Part shown: in pieces, positions 11,586 to 23,225 of the stretch | Layout: the number at the start of each line of letters is the position of its first letter | How positions within the stretch are numbered: position 1 is the first letter of the stretch | Origin: Glomus cerebriforme | Taxonomy: Eukaryota; Glomeromycota; Glomeromycetes; Glomerales; Glomeraceae | Direction of reading: 5' to 3' | DNA: 64,000 bases | NCBI GenBank assembly: GCA_003550305.1 | Contig: QKYT01000121.1 | Coordinates: 8,158-72,157 of the forward strand | The notes under the pieces: model-generated | Databases searched by the model: none | Told to the model about the DNA's origin: nothing | What the model saw: only the letters and a program-made list of their open reading frames with translations | Position numbers and translations under genes: made by a program

Positions 11586-12744
11586 TACAAACCTTTTACC
11601 TTTTAATTTAATATAATTTTCAAAACGTATTTTTATTGATTATTAAATTTTATGGTATTAAGTAATAAAAAGAATAATGCGCCCGTGTCACGACTCACGA
11701 TTTCACTATAGTTTAATTAGATTATGTGAACCAAATCTTGCAAACCAATAAACTAATAATTTCCTATTTTAAAAAAGACTGTTCTTTTTAAATCTTTTAT
11801 TCCTAAATACATTATCGAGAGTGATTTCTTCCTTGAAATTATAGAAAGTACACAAATAACTACAGCTTTTAAAGAAAAAAAAAGTATATATAAACTCATC
11901 CAATTAAAAATAATAAAAGCCAAATAATCAATATATAAAGAAGGAAATCAACTTATTTTGATCATCTATCAAGAATGACAAAATTATGATTAAATGATTC
12001 CGACCTGCATTAATTAATTCGGCCAGAATTGGACCTTAAAAAATATATAATTTTCGTAATGCAGGCACGAATTAAATTATTAACCAGGTAAAATTATTTG
12101 GGCCGCTTCCAAGCTCTACTATTCCTTAAATAGTTTATGAAATTTTAGCATTATCCTACGATCCATCATCCACTTCATCCGATCCGCTTCATCAATCAAT
12201 CCCGAAATTTTCAATCCTAATATCTTCAGGATTGATAGATAAAATCATCCGTGTCATCCTAATAATCCCATACATTCATTACTTTGATACGGATTCATCC
12301 GCTTTCGTGTTGGCACTTGGCCATTTGGTGCCAAACTGGCCAATAAAATCTTTAGCCATGACCAAATGCCAACACTGGATTCCTGTATATCCAGAATTTT
12401 TGATCCAATAAATATACAATATATATCCATATTTGTGAATATCAATTGATATTCGTGATTTTGTTTCTATGTCTTTTAATTCTTTTAACATGATAATTCG
12501 CAGTAAACCCAATTTTATCTTTCTATTTTAGGTGCATAGAATACTTAGATTTGAATTATTTAATTTGGCATTATTTTTATTTTAAGAGAATGAGATTTAA
12601 ATCATTTTATTCAGATTGTACAGATAATTGTTAAAAATTGTTAAATCGGATATTTAGATGAATGGATTCAAACTCTGGGATAATGAGACCTCATGAATTA
12701 CGAATCAACGGGATCGTAATTCATAAAGTAATCTAGCGCATTAA
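11586..12744. other. Intergenic, unclassified repeats
   Basis: AT-rich spacer. Around 12302-12336 TTGGCACTTGG and CATTTGGTGCCAA form an imperfect palindrome, and TCATCC-type short repeats occur at about 12160-12260. Two overlapping short minus-strand ORFs here lack any domain and look like chance. Confidence 0.4.
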
Positions 12745-13160
12745 TTATAAATATAACTATCTAACGTCATAGGCTTTATTATTATGAGTTTATTTAATAT
12801 GAGTGATCGCACAAATGTTTTTTATTTGGATACGGATATGATCTATTATATTTAGCTTACGTTCTTTTTCTCAAACGCGATTATTTTATTTTATGGAATT
12901 TTCCAAATGAATTATTAAACGATTTCGAAAATTGTTTTCTAGCGAAAAATAACTATGATGTTGAAATATTAAAACATTTTATATACATTCAAGTTAGAGA
13001 CCAAAGCCGCATTATCAAAGTATTGGGCTCGTAAAAAAAATGTTAAATTGTTATTCAGTGATGATATGTGTAACTTGATACTAACTTGATAATCCTAATG
13101 TAATAAACGTCAACGATATTTTTAGAATGATTTGGATCAAATCACGTAAGATTTTTATGA
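12745..13160 (+). pseudogene. Decayed tandem copy of the BTB gene 5' end
   Basis: This stretch repeats the upstream region and first exon of the BTB-TLDc gene that follows. AACTATCTAACGTCATA recurs at 13217. Positions 12890-13035 match BTB exon 1 (TTTTCCAAATGAATTATTAA, TTTTCTAGCG, GCCGCATTATCAAAGTATTG) with frameshifts and an internal deletion of the segment between the Asp-Val and Leu-Ser parts of the BTB fold. The copy has no usable start codon and no second exon. It records a local duplication that left the downstream copy intact. Confidence 0.75.
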
Positions 13161-13384
13161 TACATCGTTTACAATTTTTGCATTTTAACTACGGTGACTA
13201 TTTTATGCATATATGTAACTATCTAACGTCATAAACTTTATCATTATGAGATTATTTATGGTAAAATGAATGCATGATCACCAAAATGTTTTTTCATTTG
13301 GATACGGGCAATGATCTGCGAATATTTAACTAATATGCAGTCTAAACCAAATGAACCTCTTTTTCTCTATCAGATTATTTCACA

Positions 13385-15625
13385 ATGACAGATAATTTTC
13401 CAAACGAATTATTAAACGATTTAGAAAAATTATTTTCTAGCGGAAAAAATTATGATGTAATTATTAAAGCTGGAAAATGTGGAAACCTTAAAACATTTTA
13501 TACACATTCATTAATATTAAGTTCGAGATCAACTTATTTTAAAGCTGCCTTATCAAAATATTGGGCTCGTAAAAAAAATGGAAAGATTATTTTTAAAAAA
13601 CCAAATATTGATCCTAAAATTATGGAATTAATATTAAGGTAAGTTAATGATAAATTTATTTTATTTATTAATTGAATAAATTTTTTAATATTTTTTCTAT
13701 TTTTTTTTTTTTTTTTTTTTTAATAGGTATATTTATATTGGAGTTATTGATTTGGATAAATGGAAAGGAATAGAAATTTTAAAATATTTTGTAGCGTCAG
13801 ATGAATTAAATCTCAAGAATTTGTGTGATTATATTGAAGGTTATATAATTGAAAAACAAGCAAATTTTTTTAATGAAAATCCAAATGAAGTTCTTCAAAC
13901 TATATTTCATTATGAATCTTTAACTTCTCTAAAAGATTTTTATTTAAAATTAATTTGTGATAATCCTGAAGTATTATTCGAATCTCGTACATTTTTAACA
14001 ATAGATAAATCTATTTTAATTTTACTTATTCAAAGAGATGATTTAAATATGAAAGAATATGAAATTTGGAGTTATGTATTAAAATGGGGAATAGCGCAAA
14101 TGTCAGAAATTAATGATCTTTCTAATTGGGCTAAAGAAGATTTAATCGAACTTGAAGAAATTCTTCATGATTTAATTCCACTTATTAGATGGGTTCAAAT
14201 CCCTCCAAAAATATTTCATCAAAATATAAGTCCGTTTAAAAAAATTTTTCCAGAAAATATTTATGATGATATAATTGGATATTATTTAAATCCTGATTCA
14301 CCACCAAGATCATTATTATTATCACAACCAAGAAATCCATCTTTTAAAATTATTAATAAAAAGCATTTTTCTATAATTTCTAGTTGGATAGATAATCAAA
14401 AAGAATATTACAATATTAAAAATATTCCTTATTCTTTTGAATTATTATATAGCGCTACTAGAGATGGATTTGATTCTGAAAAATTCCATGAATTATGTGA
14501 TGATAAAGGACCAACATTAATTGTTGCTAAAATTAAAGATACTGGAAAATTGATTGGAGGATATAATATAAAAAGTTGGAAATTTCAAGCAATATCAAAT
14601 AATAATTTTTTATTTTCATTTTCAAATCAAAATGATTTTGATTCACCTATAATTGCAAGATGTGCAAGTGCAACTAATTTAATTGATTCTAATATCATTC
14701 ATGATCCAGGCTTTATTAATTTATCTGGTTTGGTTATTAAGGATGATACCATTGAATGTACCTCTATAAATTCATTTCCTGAAATAAAATCCTTTGTAAA
14801 TATTGGTCAAAAGTTTTCAATAGAAGATTGTGAAGTTATTAAAATTACAAAACTGAGGTAAGTAATAAATAAATATATGCTTTATTATTATAAACTAAAT
14901 TTTTTTTTCTTAATATAGTGAAACAGTAACTAATCGTGAAAAAATTGTAGAAAGCGAAATTAATTCAATAGTGCAAGTAATCAAAACCAATTCAATTCTT
15001 TTTCTTTTTTTTTTTATTGTATTACAACGAAATATTACTTACTAATTTTCTATTTAATTTTTTTATAGTGAATTTATAAGTGATATTGATTCATTGGTTA
15101 TTACATTATACCAAAAATACAAAATTGATAAAATTTATTCAATTGTGTAAGTGGTTAAAAATTTGTTTTTATTTATATAATTGGATATAATATTGATTTT
15201 TTCTTAATCGACTTATAGTAAATCTATCCTTCAAGGAAGTGCTAGAATATTAATTATTATATTTCAAAATGAAAGAATTAATTCAATTGTGTAAGTAGAT
15301 TAATTTATAATTATTGTTATTTATATGATCTAATACTTTTCCTTTTCTTTTTTACTTTTAGTAAATATATCCTCCAAGGACGTGATAAAATATTAGTTAA
15401 TATATTTGAAAAAGGCAGAATAAATTCAATCACGTAAATAATTTATTTTTTATTATTATTTATACGGTTGAAATAATATTAATGTTACTTTTTTTTAAAT
15501 TTGATAGTAAACTTGCAAGAAATCTAATTATTACAACCCTTCAACGATTGAAGAATGATAAATTTCTTTTTTATTATTATTTATTTTTTATTATTCTGTT
15601 CCTTATCGTTCATAAATATTTTTAA
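13385..15625 (+). CDS. BTB-BACK-TLDc protein with repeated micro-exon tail and C-terminal hydrophobic segment
   Basis: Exons: 13385-13638, 13727-14857, 14919-14972, 15069-15146, 15219-15290, 15362-15433, 15508-15625; 1779 nt, 592 aa, every intron in phase 2. Residues 1-120 are a BTB/POZ domain (YDVIIKAG, FYTHSLILSSRS, YFKAALS), a dimerisation and Cullin-3 adaptor fold. A BACK-like helical region follows (about 130-240). A TLDc domain covers about 290-455 (FELLYSATRDGF, IGGYN), a fold linked to V-ATPase and oxidative-stress functions. After residue 462 come units encoded by separate exons of 54, 78, 72 and 72 nt that share INSIV ends and an ILQG start, then a last exon ending in about 20 hydrophobic residues (573-592) that could anchor the protein in a membrane. 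The donor after exon 3 is GC (GTGCAAGT). The tail is inferred from splice sites and phase only. BTB-TLDc genes are expanded in Rhizophagus. Confidence 0.82.
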
Positions 15626-18267
15626 TTCAGTCATATATATATATATATAGATATATAGATAATTGCTTATATAGGTTTTCAAAGTTATCTCTTCATGTAT
15701 CAGTTGTCAGTTGTACCAGTCAGTGTACGATATACTACTTTAATAACTACATAAAAAAAAAAGAGAGAAAAAAATTCTTTTTTTCAACTGAAATTACGCA
15801 ATTTTATTTTATTAAAAGAACTGGAAGAACTTCGTGGTCATAGTTTGCATCAGACCTAATGTATAGTGGACGACCTACTGTGAACGTCCCTAATGTTATG
15901 AAAAGTGATTAACTATTAACGATTTCATTGTCCGTACGCGTAAATTAACGAATAAAAATTTTTGATTTGACTGTTTTTTCAAGATATACGATAATAATAA
16001 ATAATGTCGTACAAATCGGATTCATAATGGTTTCCATTGCCTAGTCGAATTATCCATGACTTTACAATAATAATTATATTGAACAAACCAATACTAAATT
16101 AGAAATAGGTGTTTAGCCATAAAAATAAGTATTTCTAAATACTAATTACTAATAAAGTATAGAATATGTCTAAAATTGGGAATAGCATTTGACACGTTTA
16201 AAAAGTTATTTTGCGTTTGAAATCTGCATGTACTCTTTCTTTATTCAGGGATTTAATAAAATGAGCCTTTCAGGATCTCCTTGATGATCATATTTATTTC
16301 AACTTTATGACTTCATGAAACGGTGATTAACAGTATGGGGCAAAGGAAATAAAGATCTCCAAGTTAATCTTTTGATGAATCGACACTTGGCATTGACATT
16401 TTATCAGCATTCACGCGGGTATGAGGTTATTATTACATCCTATTTCGATGTATAAAATAAGGAAACAAGGTTACTACTATTATTAAGGTTAATAACGCAA
16501 TTTTCGTACCATGGAAGATCACACTATATATACTGTATAAATAAATATTATAAGTAAATATTAATTCTGAATTTTTACACTAACTTTTTATAAAATATTT
16601 TTTTTTTTTTTTTTTTTAAAGTTAAAATGAACACGTGATTTAAGCAAAGCAACTATCGGGATAAAAAGGGACCGACCACAATAAAGAAAAAAAATAGCAT
16701 TGAATATTGTGAACCAATTTTTTTGAATAATAAATTTCGGATTGTTCCATTTTTAATTAACCACCTCAGATGGTTACAAAAACTAATGTTCGGAAGGACT
16801 ATCAAAATTTATTATCCATAATAGGATATTTAAATAATAATAATAAGGAATTTTAATTAACTGATATTCTATAAATCGTACGATATTTTAAAAGGGATAA
16901 AATAAATCGAAGTAAGTGTTATATCACAATAAATACAAAAATTTTCAAAACTTTAAATAAAATTAAAAATTTTTAATTTGTCTATATATAAATATTTCTT
17001 TGTTTATATAATACTACATGCAATTAGATGCAATAAAATAAGTATGTATTTTAAAAGTATTTTAAATATATTTATAAATATTTATATTTTAATTAATCCA
17101 TAAATATCTTTTATTTTTTTTTTTCAAGATAAAGTTTCGTTAAAAAATTATGTAAGAATTTACAAGTATACAGTATCAACTATCCTAAATAGTTTCTGAG
17201 GAGGATTAGCCTTAAAGTGGGCTGAGATTTATAACCGTACGTGTGTAGAAAGGCGGTGTTAATATATTAACAAATAAGGACAAATAAATCATATAAATCA
17301 GAAAATCCATTCACATCCGGTGGCGGACTTTCGGATATAACTTCCAACCGTATAACAAAACTATTGTTTGAACGCCACTCTCGATGATCATTGCCTAAAC
17401 CAAAGGGATTTGCAAAATCGTATCTTAAACTTTAAAAATATAAATGGAAATTAAAAGATTCACATGTATTTTTAAAAGCTTCTATTCTTATTTGTAGAAT
17501 GTAAAGAAGAAAAATGAGTGGTCAGAATATGAATTACCAATTGTTTGTTTTTAAATAAAAAAAAATTTGACAATTTTGCACAAAACAAAAATAAAACGCG
17601 ATATCATTTTTGTATAACAAATTCTTTGAAATCAGGTTTCTACGGAGGTTTTTTAAGATATTTTTCCATTTTTCTTATTTTCTCTTGATTAACGATAATT
17701 AGGTAAGGTTATAATCAAAATTTATTCTAGATCTCATAGATCTCAATTGGAATGTTTCCACAATTGATATATTATTAGAAATTGGCGCAGTGAAAAGCCT
17801 GTGCAGTGCCACTTATCACTATTATGGAAAAAGTTAAAATAATGGCAAAATAAATATGCATTATTTAAGATACACGTTTCTTTTCCTATTGGCTTATTTG
17901 TCATACAGTACGCATACATACGATAAGCTTTTTTGATAATCGAGACCAAATTTATTGAACACGAAAAACCAGAATAAAAAGGCATAATGCACAATATATC
18001 TTACGAATAATATTGTGCGCTGCAGGATTGTTGTACCTTTTTTTTTGTTTATATATATAATTTTTTTTTCGGTTCTATTGCTTTGCATTTTGCATTATCT
18101 GTTATCCTCCTTTTTGAAAAAAAAAAAAATTTTTCTTTTTGTTTAATTTTTTTTTCTTTAAAAAAAAAAAAATTTACCGCAACACAAAAATTTCTTTTTT
18201 AAGAAACAATAATAACTCAATAGCCAATCTAAACGAATTAAACCCAGGAACAACTTACGCTTATACG
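15626..18267. other. Intergenic region
   Basis: 2.6 kb without a supported gene. It contains an AT microsatellite (15640-15663), poly-T tracts (16597-16618, 18127-18175) and a TATATATA near 18050 that may serve the F-box gene. Two overlapping minus-strand ORFs (17743-18088) have no domain and probably arise by chance. Confidence 0.5.
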
Positions 18268-19905
18268 ATGGCCGTAACAGTGAAAACAACTTTTACAAAT
18301 TCTTCGTTTAATAAATTAGACGTAGAATGTTTAGAAAAAATCTTGGAATATTGTTCAAATAATACTTCAACATTATTTAAATGTATTTTGGTTAATAGGT
18401 TATGGTGTCATATTGCAATTCCTTTACTTTGGCGTAATCCTTTTGAATATTTAAAATTTCAAAAACATGATCATGGATGGCAACTTATAAGAACATATTT
18501 ATGTTGTCTTCCTGATAATGAAAAGAAAATTGTGAATGAATGGATTCTTCAATCAGATATACAAACCCCTTTATTCGATTATCCAAGATATCTTAAATGT
18601 TTTGACACTTTTGGTTTTCAAGAAGCGATGACAAAATGGAAGAGACATCATTGGAGAACAGTTTGGGAAAGACTTGGACATTTTGACGTGGATAAAGCTA
18701 TCGGAGATATTCTATTTAGAAGTTGTAAAGGATTGGATAGTCTTTGTATCATCTTTTTTGCTTATTCACAAAATATAGAATATTTTGAAGAACCTTCAAA
18801 TGCTTTAACAAATTTACAAACTTGTAAAATTGTTCATGATTTACAAGGAAGATATTATAATTATACTGAAAATAGAGAACAAGTCACTTTGATCGATAAT
18901 TTTAATATTATAACTAGATACGCTCATAATATTAAAAATTTAGAAATAAATTTACCAGTAAATCGTGAAGGAAAGACCGGTCATAAATTGGTGGAATTAT
19001 TGGAAAATCAAAAAAATCTTGAAAATTTTGTCGTAAGAGAATTTTGGGATATTATTCTTACAGCAAATATATTTGAAACATTAAAATTACAGTGTAATAC
19101 TTTAAATTCACTCTCCTTTATACGTTTAACTCATTTTCATGAAAAATTATCCCATCTTTTAAATTCTTGTCCTAATTTAAAAACTTTGAGATTTTTAGAA
19201 CCTGATATTCGGGATGATTCAGAAATTTCTCCTTTCAATTGTAAATTAAACAATTTTTGCGTTTGGGGTAAACCAATGATTTCTCAATTTATAATTAATC
19301 CTGATGTAACATTTCAACTTGATATTATAAAATCAATTATCGAGACGAGCTCTTCAACCTTAACAAAATTAGCTTTGGGTACCTTCACGAAAGAATTATG
19401 TACAACAATTTTTCAATGTTCAAATTTAAAATTTTTAGCAATACAAGCTAAAGAAGATATTTCTTCCTTATTTCCTCAATACCTTTTAACGTCAGATTTA
19501 CAACAATTAACCTTACTTGGTAAACATAAAAATTATTTTAATCAAAACACCTTGTTAAAATTTTCTAATTCCTTACCATCAAGTTTATATAATCTTGATC
19601 TTTTACTTGAGATCATACCAAAAGATTTAATATATTTACTTTCAAATTGTTCTTCCCCATTTGAAAAAATTTCTTTATATCATCAACAAAATGTTCTTGA
19701 ACAAAATCTTCCACTATTTTTAACGGGTTTTATTAATAAGAGCAATAAATTTATTGAATTAAGATATATTATAGATAATAAGGTTTGTGGCGAAGTTTAC
19801 TTAGAACCTATTTTACAAACTTTACGTAAAATACCAAAGATTAATGTTGTTTTAGGAAAAAATAATTTTTATCCTTGTTATTTTCAAGATACTGGCTACT
19901 TTTAA
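18268..19905 (+). CDS. F-box protein with leucine-rich repeat-like C-terminus
   Basis: A single-exon gene of 545 aa. The F-box lies at about residues 14-60 (FNKLDVECLEKILEY, then CILVNRLWCHIAIPLLWRNP), which would bind Skp1 in an SCF ubiquitin ligase. The remainder has Leu/Asn-rich units (NLKTLRFL, NLKFLAI, SLYNLDLL) spaced as degenerate LRRs, the expected substrate-binding part. I chose the ATG at 18268 because the in-frame extension upstream (from 18139) is translated homopolymer (Phe/Lys runs) and follows a TATA-like tract, so it is probably 5' leader. Intronless F-box/LRR genes of this layout are numerous in Rhizophagus. The substrate cannot be inferred. Confidence 0.8.
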   Translation: MAVTVKTTFTNSSFNKLDVECLEKILEYCSNNTSTLFKCILVNRLWCHIAIPLLWRNPFEYLKFQKHDHGWQLIRTYLCCLPDNEKKIVNEWILQSDIQTPLFDYPRYLKCFDTFGFQEAMTKWKRHHWRTVWERLGHFDVDKAIGDILFRSCKGLDSLCIIFFAYSQNIEYFEEPSNALTNLQTCKIVHDLQGRYYNYTENREQVTLIDNFNIITRYAHNIKNLEINLPVNREGKTGHKLVELLENQKNLENFVVREFWDIILTANIFETLKLQCNTLNSLSFIRLTHFHEKLSHLLNSCPNLKTLRFLEPDIRDDSEISPFNCKLNNFCVWGKPMISQFIINPDVTFQLDIIKSIIETSSSTLTKLALGTFTKELCTTIFQCSNLKFLAIQAKEDISSLFPQYLLTSDLQQLTLLGKHKNYFNQNTLLKFSNSLPSSLYNLDLLLEIIPKDLIYLLSNCSSPFEKISLYHQQNVLEQNLPLFLTGFINKSNKFIELRYIIDNKVCGEVYLEPILQTLRKIPKINVVLGKNNFYPCYFQDTGYF

Positions 19906-20940
19906 TTGTTTCATTAGGTTCACTGTTAAGGGATTAGAAGGTTTTTATTGTTAGGATTAACTGGGATTAGTCTGAATTTATTGTATTAGGTTAATTTGGT
20001 TAGTTAAATTTTCTATTGTTGGGATTAATTTGGGATAGTTTGGATTTAGTTGGGAAAGTGTATTATGTTAGTTGAGTGAATGGATTGGGATTTAGTTTAA
20101 TTGCACAAATGTATATTCCGAGAGCGACCGGATAATCTTATATTCCATCAGTAGCTTCTCTTTAATTCAAAATCTTATTTCGTGATGTTACGTCAGACGA
20201 GTATTTATTCGCTTTTTAATTAAGAGCTAGATATGTGTAAGTTGAGATGCTAGGAAAGAAGGAATAAATTATAAAAAGATCAAGATAGGTGGTGGATGAT
20301 TAATGGTTGTCAAAATTTGATTGTTAGCGTAAATAGCGTAAGGAAGTTTAAGGATGGATGGTTTCTTTAGTGAATTAATCATTAATGCAACGTGTGTAGT
20401 GCATTAATTATTAATTCGTTTTAAGACGTTCGAATTTTATTTGAACGTAAAATTTTTTTATATATATTGTATTTATTATACGTTGATCAAAAAAAAAAAA
20501 ACAAAAAACAAAAATATGTATATACATCAATAAAAATTCATCATCTAGAAGGACATTTAATTCATTATTTCATTATAATTTTCGGCTTTTCTTTCATTAT
20601 TGATTTTTTTTATTGATTTATTGTATGTTTAACGAGATCGCGAAATCAAAATATTTTACACTTGCTACGACAATTCAAAATGTGAGACTTATTCTTTATC
20701 TGTGACGCAACATAAATATTCTCTTATTCATCATGGATAATAGAATATTCGTGATATAAACTTTTGACATGATGATAATTTTGTTCGGAAAGTTTGAAAA
20801 CATCTGGGATTTTGAATCTAAATCAATGGAAATCAACTCTCTAAAAAATATTGATACTGTATATTATGCACTCATTATGAGCACCCTCCCTAAATTCACA
20901 CTTTCTAATTATTTAAATGCAATTTTCTAATACATTATTA
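19906..20940. other. Intergenic, 3' side of the F-box gene
   Basis: The first 200 bp are unusually G/T-rich on the plus strand (GGGATTAGT, GGTTAATTTGG), then AT-rich sequence. No gene or RNA is visible. Confidence 0.45.
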
Positions 20941-20950
20941 TAAAAATTAT

Positions 20951-21036
20951 GTCAGCAGCAGGAGGCTCGAATGAATTTATCATGGAGACCCAAGGAGATA
21001 GGTAACAAAGAATGTATTCAGAGCCCCCTGCTGCTC
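20951..21036. repeat. Foldback with 19-bp arms
   Basis: AGCAGCAGGAGGCTCGAAT at about 20954-20972 pairs with ATTCAGAGCCCCCTGCTGCT at about 21016-21035 with a few mismatches, leaving a loop of about 43 bases. The arms are far more GC-rich than the surroundings. It could be a transcribed hairpin or an element end; nothing here discriminates. Confidence 0.5.
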
Positions 21037-21146
21037 AAGTGAATACATTGGGAGATAACTGACTGGAAGCCTTTCTTGGAATGCTTTCTGCTATATGATA
21101 AAAATCCCCCCGGAATGAATTCCTGCTATATGACATTCGGGAACCC

Positions 21147-21229
21147 TATTATATACCCTGCCATATACCCTACCATATACCTACCATATACCTGGCATAT
21201 GCCTTACCATACCCTACCATGTTACCCAG
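21147..21229. repeat. Short tandem repeat, TACCATATACC type
   Basis: Six or more degenerate copies of an 11-12 bp unit (CCATATACCCTA, CCATATACCTA, GCATATGCCTTA) lie in a row. Simple satellite-like sequence. Confidence 0.65.
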
Positions 21230-21445
21230 TAGGAAAGGTGAATGGACCACAATGAAACGCTCACAAAACCTCTTTCTGATATGTAACAAAAAAAAAGCCT
21301 CCTATAATAGCATACCATATATGCTGGCAAAAAGTAATCAGAATTACGTTTTTATTAATTAAAAAATAAATATGCACTGTAGATACATAAATTTTTGTAC
21401 ATGTCCTTCATAACTTATGAACAAGTTTGCTTAAGCTTAATATGG

Positions 21446-21666
21446 GAGCGGAGCATAATCACATGATCATAGTGAATATCTGTCACCCCCTGCATCACAG
21501 TTCATTTTCCATTTTTCCTAAGTATTCCAGGAACGAGGTGTGAAATCATATTTGTCATGCCCTTATTTGTCACATGGTTAATTTCTTAATGCCATAATGC
21601 GGCCAAAAGTCACGTGGAGGTGAAAAAAGTATCAGTGATACTGGGTAGTTCTGCTTTAAACGTACC
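21446..21666. mobile_element. MITE family A, copy 1 (221 bp)
   Basis: Flanked by a perfect 10-bp target duplication CTTAATATGG (21436-21445 and 21667-21676). The right end TGCTTTAAACGTACC matches the family end; the left end has lost about 10 bp and starts at GAGCGGAGC. The interior (ATCACATGATCATAGTG, TTTCTTAATGCCATAATG, GGCCAAAA) is shared with the copies at 29465, 54473 and 61423. Long target duplications suggest a MULE-type parent. Confidence 0.8.
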
Positions 21667-21676
21667 CTTAATATGG

Positions 21677-22639
21677 CATCATATTACCATCACCTTCAAT
21701 TACCATTTCTAGTCTTGATTTCATACTATGAACCAAATTAACAAAAATTTCAGGTTCAATTCCTTCCCATTCTTTTTGAATTACAGTTAGACCCTCTAAA
21801 TAATTACTTTCTATATAATCACACCTTTTTATAAGCACCTATTTTTATGTAACTGACTTAAAGTAAGAAAAGCATCAATTATGTTTTAGCAATCTTTATC
21901 AAGAAAATGAACATATTTTATAAAAATATGAAGAGAACCAGAAAATCTTATTAATAACTAGTTCTATAGAGGCCTCTCGCATGATAACAATCTTGAAGTG
22001 ATAAGATTTAGTAACATTTCTATGTTAAAATTCTAAAAAATATTGAATAAAGAAGGGCTGAATTGCATTTGGATTTGCAAGATAGAAATAAAAGAACCTA
22101 TAATATGATTTCTGAATATAATCCTCTATTAGCAAAATAAGAGCCAGTTATACTGAAATCTTCTAGTCATAGGATTTCTTAAAAACAGCTAAATCAAATA
22201 TTAAACCATAAGCTAAGAATTTCACTAAATCATTTCAGACTCAGATTCGCCAGTTACAGGATCAGCTATGAGCAATTCCAGTTCAAAGGCCTCCTGTTAC
22301 AAAGCCTGCGAGTCTACCTGTAAAATAACATGCAAGACCACCTGCAAGGCAGGCGCAAAAAGGCGCAGTAAAAACCGTTAACATTGTAAACGATCATTTC
22401 AGCCAGCACTATATGCCATAATTTCTGCCAGAACTTTAGACATAATAACTCGGCATCCATGCATCCGATTTATGCGATTTTAAGCATCATTGGAAAGTTC
22501 TCGATACATTCTTTCAAACGAGCTGAAAATTGCATAAATCTAATCATCGGAAGGCAAGATATTGTGCTCCAAAGATTGAGTCAGAATTATGTCATAGTAT
22601 CGGCCAAAATTAACCGAAACTGCCCGATGCTATTTTTTG
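21677..22639. other. Intergenic, no supported feature
   Basis: Mixed-composition sequence. Segments such as GCCTGCGAG and CCTGCAAGGCAGGCG at about 22300-22360 are more GC-rich than average. I see no gene; a short plus-strand ORF at 22459-22662 has no domain and overlaps repeat sequence. Confidence 0.4.
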
Positions 22640-22860
22640 GCGATAAAAAGGGCGCAAAATAATGCCAACATATGGCTAACTCCCTGGCCACAAAAAGGCT
22701 ACAGAGTACTGAAAACAGATGGAAAACAACATGACCACAAAAAGGCCATAGAGTATTAAAAAACACACGAATAGCTACAAGGCAATAAAAAGACACAAAG
22801 CACTGAAAACAGGCGGATAGCTACAAGGCTGAACCCCAAATAACTATAACTATTTGGAAA
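22640..22860. repeat. Degenerate tandem repeat, unit about 50-60 bp
   Basis: Units containing CACAAAAAGGC, AGAGTACTGAAAACAG and ATAGCTACAAGGC recur four times with substitutions. The repeat has no long ORF that keeps frame across units. Confidence 0.6.
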
Positions 22861-22989
22861 CCAAATAGCTACAAGCCTACAAACAACCAACAACAAGCAG
22901 ACACCAGTTTATCAATTAAATAGCTGTAGCCCTCCACCAGCGCAAATTCCACCAGAAAGCAATTATAAGCGCACAACTCGTAATAAAAA

Positions 22990-23225
22990 TAGTCACAATT
23001 AGGTTATATCGTTATAGTCTCAATTAGGTTATTTAATCACATGATGACAATATAATCGATAGGAAAAAAGCAAAGAAAAACTATTTCAAAGTCAGGAATT
23101 ATAACAGGTATAAATAAAGAAGCAGAAAAAATTGTCACAGTTAGGTTATTTGGTTATAGGTAAGATTAGGTAAGTTATTTAGTCACAGGTAAATTATTTG
23201 GTCATAGTTAGGTTATTTTGTGACT
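22990..23225. repeat. TTAGGTTATTTGGTCA-type interspersed short repeat
   Basis: AGGTTATTTGGTTATAG, AAATTATTTGGTCATAG and similar units occur at least seven times in 230 bp. From 23226 to 24678 I see only AT-rich sequence and CAACAA-type short repeats (23585-23650). Confidence 0.55.

Noticed and set aside
12254..12512. Two overlapping minus-strand ORFs
   Set aside because: They use the same bases in two frames, in palindromic repeat sequence.
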